Below are positions 11,301-21,967 of a stretch of 64,000 nucleotides of DNA, piece after piece. Below the pieces are notes generated by a model. The model was not told the origin of the DNA, did not search any database, and saw nothing but the letters and a program-made list of their open reading frames with translations. The position numbers and the translations under genes are program-made. The stretch's first letter is position 1; each line of letters starts with the position of its first letter. Source of the stretch: Harmothoe impar (taxonomy: Eukaryota > Annelida > Polychaeta > Phyllodocida > Polynoidae); NCBI GenBank assembly GCA_947462335.1, contig OX381721.1, positions 2,418,001 through 2,482,000 on the forward strand, in the 5' to 3' direction.

Positions 11301-14300
11301 TGATGCCAGGCACCTCAAACTGGATATGTGGATCATTAAAACAAAAATGGTTGAAACCCTTTAGAATGGTGACATTGTCCCAGAGATTTTCCATGTAAAA
11401 GCCATGTTGACACTGCTACAAGCCATGCTGACTTTCCCCAATGCCAGAGTCAAGCCATCTTTTTCTAAATACCTTTTTCTGATGCCAGGCACCTCAAAGT
11501 CGATATATAGATCATTAAAAATGGATGAAACCCTTTAGAATGGTGACATTGTGCCAGAGCTTTCCCATATAAAAGCTATGTTGACACTGCTACAAGCCAT
11601 ACTGACTCTCCCGAATGCCAGAGTCAAGCTATCTCTCTTTAAATTGATATTTCTGATGCCAGGCACCTGAAAGTTGATACGTGGATCATTAAAACAAAAA
11701 TGGTTGAAACCCTTTAGCATGGTGACATTCTGCCAGAGCTTTCCCATGTAAAATCTATGCTGCCCGTCTTACAAGCCATACTGACTCTCTCCAATGCCAG
11801 AGTCAAGCTATTTCTTTCCAGATTGATTTTCCTAATGCCAGGCACCTGAAAGTGGCTAAATGGATCATTAAAACAAAAATGGTTGAAACCCTTTAGAATG
11901 GTGACATTGTGCCAGAGATTTCCCATGTAAATGTTATGTTGACCCTGCTATAGACCATACTGACCCTCCCCATTGCCAGAGTCAAGCTATCTCTTTCTAA
12001 ATACCTTTTTCTGATGCCAGGCACCTCAAAGTGGATATGTGGATCATTGAAACAAAACTGGTTGAAATCCTTTAGAATGTTGACATTGTGCCAGAGCTTT
12101 CCCATGTAAAATCTATGCTGCCCGTCTTACAAGCTATACTGACTCTCCCCAATGCCAAAGTCAAACTATCTCTTTTCAGATTGATTTTTCTAATGCCAGG
12201 CACCTCAAAGTGGATATGAGGATCATTAGAACAAAAATGGTTGAAACCCTTCAGAATGGTGACATTGTGCCTGAGATTTCCCATGTAAAATCTATGCTGC
12301 CCATATTACAAGCTATACTGACTCTCCCCAATGCCAAAGTCAAACTATCTCTTTTCAGATTGATTTTTCTAATGCCAGGCACCTCAAAGTGGATAAATGG
12401 ATCATTAAAACAAAATTGGTAGAAAGCCTTTAGAATGGTGACATTGTGCAAGAGCTTTCCCATGTAAAGTCTATGCTGCCTGTCCTACAAGCCAATCTGA
12501 CTCTCCCCAATGCCAGAGTCAAGCTATATCTTTCTAAATACCTTTTTCTGATGCCAGGCACCTCAAAGTGAATAAGTGGTTCATTAAAACAAAAATGGTT
12601 GAAACCCTTTAGAATGGTGACATTGTGCCGGAGATTTCCGGTGTTAAAACCATGTTGACACTGCTACAAGCCATACTGACTCTCCCCAATGCCAGAGTCA
12701 AGCTATCTCTTTCTAAATACTTTTTTCTGATGCCAGGCACCTCAAAGTCGATATATAGATCATTAAAAATGGATGAAACCCTTTAGAATGGTGACATTGT
12801 GCCAGAGCTTTCCCATATAAAAGCTATGTTGACACTGCTACAAGCCATACTGACTCTCCCGAATGCCAGAGTCAAGCTATCTCTCTTTAAATTGATATTT
12901 CTGATGCCAGGCACCTGAAAGTTGATACGTGGATCATTAAAACAAAAATGGTTGAAACCCTTTAGCATGGTGACATTCTGCCAGAGCTTTCCCATGTAAA
13001 ATCTATGCTGCCCGTCTTACAAGCCATACTGACTCTCTCCAATGCCAGAGTCAAGCTATTTCTTTCCAGATTGATTTTCCTAATGCCAGGCACCTGAAAG
13101 TGGCTAAATGGATCATTAAAACAAAAATGGTTGAAACCCTTTAGAATGGTGACATTGTGCCAGAGATTTCCCATGTAAATGTTATGTTGACCCTGCTATA
13201 GACCATACTGACCCTCCCCATTGCCAGAGTCAAGCTATCTCTTTCTAAATACCTTTTTCTGATGCCAGGCACCTCAAAGTGGATATGTGGATCATTGAAA
13301 CAAAACTGGTTGAAATCCTTTAGAATGTTGACATTGTGCCAGAGCTTTCCCATGTAAAATCTATGCTGCCCGTCTTACAAGCTATACTGACTCTCCCCAA
13401 TGCCAAAGTCAAACTATCTCTTTTCAGATTGATTTTTCTAATGCCAGGCACCTCAAAGTGGATATGAGGATCATTAGAACAAAAATGGTTGAAACCCTTC
13501 AGAATGGTGACATTGTGCCTGAGATTTCCCATGTAAAATCTATGCTGCCCATATTACAAGCTATACTGACTCTCCCCAATGCCAAAGTCAAACTATCTCT
13601 TTTCAGATTGATTTTTCTAATGCCAGGCACCTCAAAGTGGATAAATGGATCATTAAAACAAAATTGGTAGAAAGCCTTTAGAATGGTGACATTGTGCAAG
13701 AGCTTTCCCATGTAAAGTCTATGCTGCCTGTCCTACAAGCCAATCTGACTCTCCCCAATGCCAGAGTCAAGCTATATCTTTCTAAATACCTTTTTCTGAT
13801 GCCAGGCACCTCAAAGTGAATAAGTGGTTCATTAAAACAAAAATGGTTGAAACCCTTTAGAATGGTGACATTGTGCCGGAGATTTCCGGTGTTAAAACCA
13901 TGTTGACACTGCTACAAGCCATACTGACTCTCCCCAATGCCAGAGTCAAGCTATCTCTTTCTAAATACTTTTTTCTGATGCCAGGTACCTTAAAATGGAT
14001 ACCTGGATCGTTGAAATAAAAATGGTTCAAACAATTGAAAATGGCGACATTGTACCAGAGCTTTCCCATGTTAAAGCCATGTTGACACTGCTACAAGCCA
14101 TACTGACTCTCCCGAATGCCAGAGTCAAGCTATCTTTTTCTAAATACCTTTTCCTGATGCCAGGCACCTCATAGTCGATATATAGATCATTTTGACAAAA
14201 ATGGATGAAACCCTTTAGAATGGTGACATTGTGCCAGAGCTTTCCCATGTAAAATCTATGCTGCCGGTCTTACAAGCCATACTGACTCTCCCGAATGCCA

Positions 14301-14930
14301 GAGTCAAGCTATCACTTTCTAAATACCTTTTTCTGATGCCAGGCACCCCAAAGTGGATATGTGGATCATTAAACCAAAATTGGTTGAAACCCTTTAGAAT
14401 AGTGACATTGTGCCAGAGATTTTCCATGTAAATGCCATGTTGACCCTGCTATAGACCATACTGACTCTCCTCAATGCCAGAGTCAAGCTATCTCTCTCCA
14501 AATTAATTTTTCTAATGCCAGGCACCTCAAAATGGATAGATGGGTCGTTAAAATAAGAATGGTTGAAACCCTTTAGAATGGTGACATTGTGCCATAGATT
14601 TCCCACGTCAATGCCATGTTGACCCTGCTATAGACCATACTGACTCTCCTCAATGCAAGAGTCAAGCTATATCTTTCTAAATACTTTTTTCTGATGCCAG
14701 GCACCTCAAAGTGGATATGTGGAGCCTTTAGAGTGGTGACATTGTGCCAGAGCTTTCCCATGTGAAAGCTATGTTGCCAGTGTTACAGGCCACATTGACT
14801 TCACTCTATGCCAGAGTCAAGATTTCTATCTACAGATACTTTCATCTGGCACCTCAAAGTTGATGTGTAGATCGTTAAGGTTAAAAGGGTTGACACCATT
14901 TAGAATGGTGACATTGTGCCGGAAATGGAG
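8385..14930. repeat. 179-bp satellite, about 36 copies
   Basis: Unit near 179 bases, core words TGCCAGGCACCTCAAAGTGG, TGGATCATTAAAACAAAAAT, TTTAGAATGGTGACATTGTG and GACTCTCCCCAATGCCAGAG. Most units leave a 70-codon frame open on the minus strand and a 66-codon frame on the plus strand, but 179 is not a multiple of three so each frame ends after about one unit. I take it to be a satellite, not genes. Units 11474-12721 and 12722 to about 13985 are a block duplication. Confidence 0.97.
11474..13985. repeat. 1248-bp higher-order duplication inside the 179-bp satellite
   Basis: Seven units (1248 bases) repeat directly: five consecutive minus-strand frames starting at 11747, 11926, 12105, 12284 and 12463 have the same translation as those 1248 bases later. 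Neighbouring units of the satellite differ much more, so the block copied recently, or the assembly duplicated it. Confidence 0.9.
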
Positions 14931-15730
14931 GCCATCATAAACATTGGTACCCAATGGGTTATCAGGTCCGGTAAAATGAAGGGAAACCCTCCTCAGAGCC
15001 ATTATTTACACCAGTGTTAATTTTCACAACGCAGGTAGGTGTGATATTATGATATTAGAGGTACATGATCCCCACCACCTTACCCACCCCTGGCAGTCAT
15101 AAATATTGGTATCCAATGGGTTACCCATGAGTACCAGGGCTCACAATAGCCCCTTCTCTTAGATATGTCAGGCACATCATCCCTACCAGCTTTCCGACCC
15201 TTGGCTATCATAGATATGGGTACCCAATGGGTTACCCACTAGTACCAGAGCCCCCAGTAGCCCCATCTCTTAGATATTAGAGTTACATCATCCCTACCAC
15301 CTTATCCAACCTCAGCTATCATAGATATTAGTACCCAATGGGTTACCCACTATTACCAGGGCCCCAAATAGCCCCTTCTCTTAAATATGTCAAGTACATC
15401 ATCCCTACCACCTTACCCACCCGTGGCTATCATAGATATTGGTACCAAATGGGTTACCCATAAGTACCAGGGCCCCCTATAGCCCCCTCTCTTAGATATT
15501 ACTTTCATCATCCCTACCACCTTACCCACCCAAGGCTATCATAGATATTGGTACCAAATGGGTTACCCATAAGTACCAGGGCCCCCTATAGCCCCCTCTC
15601 TCAGATATTACTTTCATCATCCCTTCCACCTTACCCACCCAAGGCTATCATAAATATTCGGTTACCCACTAGTACCAGGGCTCACAATAGCCCCATCGCT
15701 TAGATATGTCAGGTACATCATCTCTACCAC
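14931..15730. repeat. 110-bp tandem repeat, about 7 copies
   Basis: Words TACCCAATGGGTTACCCACT, AGTACCAGGGCCCC, ATCATCCCTACCACCTTACC and GGCTATCATAGATATTGGTA recur at spacings of 109-111 bases. It follows the 179-bp satellite directly. 15731-15840 is a short degenerate run of CAGTG and GACATCA words; 15841-16459 shows nothing I recognise. Confidence 0.92.
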
Positions 15731-16459
15731 CTGTGACACCAGCTACAGTGGTGTGATGTCACCTACAGTACGGTACAGTGACATCATTTTCAGTGCTTTG
15801 ACATCATTTACAGTGCTGTCACATTATATACAGTAGATACAGGGAGTGTTCACTGGCCTGACAAGGAGCTTTGTTGCTAGGATCAGAATACAAGCAGAGG
15901 TAGGTGGCCAGCCAAATCTTAGGGACTGGCTAATAGTTGTTAAGATAACACAAGCTCTGTTCACATAAGGTTGTGTTTTTAATCTTTGTCCCACTAAAGT
16001 AGTTTTAGTGGCCGAGCATTATTTCCCAAAAAACATAATACATTTAAACAAATGAATATCTGTTGAATAAACAATGGACTCATTCCTCTGAATAACATTT
16101 TTCATTTATTTGTATAAAGATTTCATATTGTAACGATGGTTACCAATGGAAATAACATGTCATCGTACTCCCATTACAAAACCCCAACGTTGACGCTGCA
16201 ACAGTGTGAGAGCCATGATCCATGTAGAATGCTAGCAGGTATAAAACAATAATTCTTCATATCCATGATAACTTTGTACATTGCAAAGGATACCCAAGCC
16301 TCCACCGATATCATAATAATAACATGTACGTGGCGTAACAGAATCTCTGTACATATGATGTTTGACATGTGGATTGCCCAGCGCCTGTGACTGGAGAGTG
16401 GATCAGGACGCAGGTATGAAAGTGGGCTGCTCTACCCGCAGGTCAGCCGTCCCTGCCCA

Positions 16460-16760
16460 TGTCTCACCAAATAGGGTCAAGTCGATAGTCTATGACCGGG
16501 TGCAATCTATGACCGGGTGCAATCTATGACTGGCTTTATTTAGGGCAGATGAAGATATAAATGATGGAAAATGGGTGTTTTAAGACTATATATCCGTCAT
16601 TTTAATTCAATTTCTATCTACATCTGCCCTAAATAAACTGTTTTCTTTCAAGCTGGTCATAGACTGCATCTGGTCATAGCTTGCACCCGGTCATAGCTTG
16701 CACCCGGTCATAGATTGCACCCGGTCATAGACTTTCAACTTGGCCCTATTTGGTGAGACA
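16460..16760. mobile_element. hairpin element with internal short repeats
   Basis: Arms of about 100 bases are inverted copies: TGTCTCACCAAATAGGG at the left matches the right end in reverse, and CATCTGCCCTAAATAAA mirrors TTTATTTAGGGCAGATG. Each arm carries 3-5 copies of CTATGACCGGGTGCAAT or its complement. No coding capacity. 16761-18296 holds open frames up to 140 codons with no recognisable product. Confidence 0.85.
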
Positions 16761-18296
16761 CAGCCCCCTAGTGATCAGCCTGCCAGACAAACAGCTACAC
16801 ACCCACAACAACACCAGCTAACAGGAACACAAGCATGCTCCTCCTGGCACCCCAGACTCAGAGTAATGGACGAGGATAATATCCCCTGGATCATGATATG
16901 CAGGAATCATAAGGTTAATTCTTCATCGGCCGATCTCTACTGCGAAACGGCCGTGAAGGAAGAGTGTCTTACCAGCTTACATTATAGTGCCAGACTTGGA
17001 ATTTGCACCGTAAAAGCACACATTGCCAACACCAATTCTTCTATATTTCATGTTTTACAGTCAAGGTATAATCATGTTGCTCCTTTTACAATTGTTTTAC
17101 AATGGAGCAGGGGCCTGTGGCTAATGCTGCATTGGACTTAGAGCCATGGGTTTATGGACATATCCTGGCAGTCTTGTTCAACAAACAAATTAAACAACCT
17201 TTCAGTCACCTTGTACACAGCCTTCACAGAGATAACAGACCGTTCTACCTCCGTCCTCAAACACACAGCATAGGCAGTACCTGATATGTTAAGTCAACCA
17301 TTAGAATAACCAGCAGGATGCACCCCCACTGGGGGGGGGGGACCCGGCCTGGTGCAGCACTACAATGTCACTGACCCTATACAGACATCATCTACACTAC
17401 CTCAGGTCTATAACAAACCATCAAAAACAGCAAAACATCCAACACATGATGTACAGCCAACCTAGGGTTGCCATCAGCAAATCAAGGTCCTCATTGTTAG
17501 TTTAATACCAAAGACAGCATCTTTTTTACAACAGTTTTTTTCATGTCCCATTTTGTATATCTTTTTTCTCGGTTTCTGTTTCTCAAAACATTCAAGTGCT
17601 GCCTTATTTGGCAGCAGTGGCTGCATATAAACTAAGAGACATGTGAAAAGTGGAAGGAGGGTGAGCCCCGACTTTATACATAGCACATATGTTTGCTACA
17701 TTTAAAACAGATGTTTCATTATTAGGTCAACTAGTGCCCAAGTTGTGTGGACTTGTCAGCTTTAGGTTTAACCGAACTCTACAGAGGTACTTTACCAAGC
17801 AGTCAGGTACTAGGGTAACAGAATCTAGTTGGGGAAACCTAATCCATGCTTAGTTGGCTAAGGTGATTCAACACTTTTTGATTCTTGCTCTAAAATCTTG
17901 TAACTAGGATTCTCAATAGATTGTTTGGACGGGCGTCAGTTAATGATAGAGCTATACTTCGACACACATCAAACTGAAAAAGGCCCAATGACAATGGAAC
18001 CAGCAGACTGGAGAGGGGAGAGCATCTTATTGCAGCTAATACTTTCATAAGGAGCCTTCCTGGAGGATTTTGTAGAAGAGAGGGAGTAATATCTATCAGT
18101 GTATAGTTATTGGAGGTTAGCCCTTCAGGTCGTCCCAGCGGGTCATGATGGGTTAGGGGTGCAAGATCATTACTGAGTGGTATGGCTGGAATGTAGAGCG
18201 TTGTCCCATATAAAAGAAGCAGAATGAAGAGAACTGCAGCTGCATGAGGTGCATGTAAAGATGTGTACTTCATTAAAACACAGATCTGGATATTAC

Positions 18297-18394
18297 AGGT
18301 ATAACCCAACAACTACTCAGCGCTAGGCCGTGTTAACGTAATTACAGGTATAACCCAACAACTACTCAGCACTAGGCCGTGTTAACGTATTGCA
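18297..18394. repeat. 49-bp tandem duplication
   Basis: Two nearly identical copies of a unit containing TATAACCCAACAACTACTCA and AGGCCGTGTTAACGTA. 18395-18864 shows nothing else recognised. Confidence 0.9.
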
Positions 18395-18864
18395 GTCATC
18401 AAAGACATGGACACTGCTGCCTCGTAAGACCCATTCTGTTACAAAGCTACACATTTAACAATGTACAAAAAGTTGTCATAAATTAGTATTTTTCCTATAC
18501 TAAGTTATTATTTTGAGGTAAATTAAGAATCAAACCCACAAAATGCAATCTGCAAATAAGATGTACAAGCAAACATACAGATGCTCCGAACCCACGTCAA
18601 AATCACACACAATGTTTTACCTGGTTCTTTGATTAATGCAGTTTAAGAACTCTAGCCGCGTTAACTGTGAAAGACCAATGCCCTACAGATTATATGGAAC
18701 ACAACAACAAAACAGGTATTCCAACATAAACTGTTTAACCTGGCAGCAAGCTTAATCTAAGTCAGTCAGCAGATAGTCATCATCAAATACCAATCTATGA
18801 AGATACCAGAGAATGCCTCCTACTAGCATCACATTGTAACATGCTCATGGCAATTGGCACCACA

Positions 18865-19059
18865 TACTGTAAATGTAGATATTTTTGTGAATTTCGCGGA
18901 ATTGTAAATGCGGCAAAAATATTTACAAAGGAATATTTTATCAAGAGTAGTTAAAGAACTACAATATTCCAAAATTGGTGAATTTTAATACCAGCAGAAT
19001 TGTACTTTTAAGCAAATTCGCGAAAATGTATACACCCGAAATTATCAACGTTTACAGTA
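18865..19059. mobile_element. TACTGTAAA hairpin MITE
   Basis: Left end TACTGTAAATGTAGATATTT and right end, inverted, TACTGTAAACGTTGATAATT, with CGCG-containing inner arms. TA at both edges. Diverged relatives are recognisable near 24950-25101, 60195-60345 and 62525-62680. Confidence 0.8.
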
Positions 19060-19096
19060 TAGCCTTTTTGACCGATCCTAGTTGATTGTAAATTAG

Positions 19097-19313
19097 TGAG
19101 TTACTCGCCTGCACTATCATAGGGCATGCAGTAGTGGTGAGTTACTCGCTCACTATCATAGGGCATGCAGTAGTGGTGAGTTACTCGCCTGCACTATCAT
19201 AGGGCATGCAGTAGTGGTGAGTTACTCGCCTGAACCATTATAGGACATGCAGTAGTGGTGAGTTACTCGCCTGCACTATTATAGGAAATGCAGTAGTGGT
19301 GAGTGACTCACCC
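19097..19313. repeat. 41-bp tandem repeat, five copies
   Basis: GTGAGTTACTCGCCTGCACT and ATCATAGGGCATGCAGTAGT repeat five times. The ACTCGCC and GCATGCA words link it to the GCATCATG palindrome family, suggesting the array grew from part of such an element. Confidence 0.88.
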
Positions 19314-19935
19314 GAGCTGCATTCATGCATAGCACCCACTAAAGGGCACTATGCAGTGCCTAAAGAAATAAGATATAAACAGACTCAGAGCCTTGCACTG
19401 TGATTACACCTGTGTCGATTGTCACATCAGGAACAAAAAGCTCCCGGGTGAAAAACAAAATACAATGTGACCATGATTATTGAGTTTTGTGCATCTTCAT
19501 TCATTGCTAGTTAGACAGTCATTCCCCATATAATTACTACATATTATATCGAAATAGCTTGACATTTGATGTCATTCAGCCTTGCAAAATAAGCAGCAAA
19601 GCACTAGGATATTTGCAGGACTACACAAATTTCAAGGAAAGCCATGCCTTCTGTGTTTCAATGAATGGACCATGTATATTCTAATCAACATTGTACATTG
19701 TCCATGCTATCTTAACCTTCAACATGTACTCTCTCTTTTTCCTCTTGACTAAATCATGACAGGAGAGAACTGATTCAAATCCCTCTTTGGAGTAACGTCC
19801 AGATGTAGGGTGAGTATTTTGCTCATTGGTGATAGAGAAGAGGATGAGGTGGTGGGAGGAATCAGCTCCAAGTGTGCCGTATGGAGGCGGCATGTAGGGT
19901 ACCATGACTGGATGAAAGGGGATGACACTACTACA

Positions 19936-20092
19936 AGGTGTACATGATAAGGATAGGGCCTTCATGTGCTGTGCCCTTTGTTGTCTGAATGCATCATGAC
20001 AACCCTGATACTCTCCTGAAGGGTCAGCATGATGCACCAAAGCAGTTGCAGCGAGTTACTCGCCGGCACTGCTTTGGTGCATCAATACAACA
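19936..20092. repeat. GCATCATG nested-palindrome element, reverse orientation, partial
   Basis: GGGTCAGCATGATGCACCAA and GCGAGTTACTCGCCGGCACT followed by GCTTTGGTGCATCA: the first palindrome of the family, with GCAAAG-type variants. 19314-19935 and 20093-20744 have no supported gene. Confidence 0.7.
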
Positions 20093-20744
20093 ATTGTTAC
20101 CTTATCGCAACATGCAAACCGTTACTGGTTAGTTGATACATTGTCTTACATTGTCCACTGCCTTCAATAGGGATTAAGATACTATGTACATAGGTGTCTA
20201 TTCACATGTGCCAGATCAGCATGGTCATCTCTGAGGAACAATTGATAAATCAATGCCCACCCTCGGCAATATATTTAAATAACATGCATAACATTGAATT
20301 GGCATGGGGGGAGAATTCACCCATACGAGTCCTCACTCATTATTACGTTAAGTACAGCGCTGGAAGATCAGTTGAGAAATACCTTAGGGTATCATCGCCC
20401 GGTAAAGTCTAGGTAACCATGTACATGTACTGATGACCACAGGTACACACACACCCTCAGTGGTTACCCATTGTTACACCCAGGGGCCTATAGTTCATTA
20501 TGGTGTCCTACTCTCAGTGTGCCACAATGACCTCTTCCACTAACTGGAACTGCAGGCCACTTATTTACATCTCACCCAGTATCAAAGTCAGGCAGCAAAT
20601 TGACAATCCATGTCTTCATTGATAATCATTAAAAAAGAAACAAAAATAGTATCACAAGTTTGAGTATGATATCACAACATCTCAACAGCATGTGCTGGGT
20701 GTCCCCCCTGGGGTAGCTAGTGGTAGTTGTGTGGGGCCAGCTCT

Positions 20745-21184
20745 GGCCACCTGAGGCTGCTTTAAACAAATTATCAGCTTTACGGATACTTTTCTAAAAA
20801 AAAAAGTGGTGCGGGCGGGGGGCTTTTTGTCAATTTTTTGTTAGTTTTTGGGTTACGAGGGAGGTCCTTTTTTCAAATTTTCAATAATGTTTCTAAAATA
20901 TACTATTTCTGGATATTACCATACAGATATCCAATTATTAACAATGCAATTGATTTGCCCAAGTTAGAGACATAGAAATAAGGAATAACATGCTACTTTA
21001 ATTATGTTTCTTCACCAAATAATAGCTGAGATATGAAATTCTTTTTTTAGAGGGGACATTTCTTCAGTTGATGTGGATTCTTTTCCTCTTTTTTTTGAGG
21101 AGAAATGAAATAAAAAGCAGTTGCGCGCCCCCTTCTAGGTAATGCGAGCGGTGTCTGTAAAGCTGATAATTTTTTCAAGTGGCC
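20745..21184. mobile_element. non-autonomous inverted-repeat element, about 440 bp
   Basis: Left end GGCCACCTGAGGCTGCTTTA leads into AAATTATCAGCTTTACGG; the right end in reverse reads GGCCACTTGAAAAAATTATC then AGCTTTACAGAC. Inner sequence includes GTGGTGCGGGCG, also seen at 22420-22435. No open frame of note. Confidence 0.75.
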
Positions 21185-21273
21185 TTACTGACCATTGTCT
21201 ATGCCACCACCATGAACACATCTGTGTGTAGTATGATATGGAAACCTGCTGCACCCCGACTCACGCACATGCA

Positions 21274-21557
21274 GTAGAGCTCTCCTGGGTGCGTGGACAA
21301 ACATTCTGAGGATAATCTCAATCTTAAGTCAATAATCTTAAAAATGCATAATTTTAACAGCACTCACCAAATATTTAAGATTATTCAAAGCTTATTTTTT
21401 GAGTACTCCCTTCAAAATCTAATATAACTTACAATAAACAGCAACCTTAGTGCTACTGCCCTTAGCTGTAGAGATTTGGTGAATTTATAAGATTATAAAC
21501 CTGAGATTAAGACTTCAATGCCCAGAACGCTTGTCCACGCACCCAGGAGAACTATAC
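21274..21557. mobile_element. hairpin MITE just below the myosin stop
   Basis: Left end CTCCTGGGTGCGTGGACAA; the right end in reverse is CTCCTGGGTGCGTGGACAAG. Further inside, AATCTCAATCTTAAG pairs with an inverted CTTAATCTCAGG. It lies 290 bases past the myosin stop, so it may be part of the 3' UTR. Confidence 0.82.
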
Positions 21558-21843
21558 CACATTTGCCTGATGCACACAGGACACCTTTCAACAATATTAA
21601 CAACCACAACAAGCCTCTGAGGAAATCACACAGCGTCTGAATCACCTCGGTTCATTATTCACATCACATCCATCGCTCGACTCACGCTCTGACACATCCT
21701 CAAGTCAGTGCTATATACAGGTATGGAGTTCTGATGTCGTGGATGATTGGCAGAATATGATCAGGTCTAGGGCCCTGTCGCCTTGTCTCAGCGGCCTCTA
21801 TGAAAGTCTTAGTGGGTTGGGGAGTGTTTAGAGAACACTTGAA

Positions 21844-21967
21844 TCATGCTTGAAGGACTTCTATCTTGTTGGCTTTGCGGAGGATTTTCACGGCCCCTGG
21901 TGGCACTTCGGGCACCCCCGTCTTGAAGCTCACCTCGACTCCCACTCCATTCATCTCCGTGTCCATG
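21844..21967 (-). CDS. myo1b: myosin exon 28: C-terminus and stop
   Basis: Residues 996-1036 and [11 protein letters not shown], then [14 protein letters not shown], aligns with the family end (KRKNNRLLEVAVP). Acceptor CTTGCAG/C. The 3' UTR runs below 21844. By eye I found no AATAAA on the minus strand between 21843 and about 20500; ATTAAA occurs near 20995. Confidence 0.93.

Noticed and set aside
8664..14761. Many 60-73 codon frames on both strands
   Set aside because: One per 179-base satellite unit, overlapping on both strands, all ending at the unit junction frame shift.
16740..17141. 133-codon plus-strand frame
   Set aside because: Starts in the end of a hairpin element; no known motif.
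17890..18312. 140-codon minus-strand frame
   Set aside because: No recognisable domain, partly hydrophobic, and includes the start of a tandem duplication. Not strong enough to call.
19681..20040. 119-codon minus-strand frame
   Set aside because: Begins inside a GCATCATG element; the rest is of mixed composition, but I recognise no family and no splice context.
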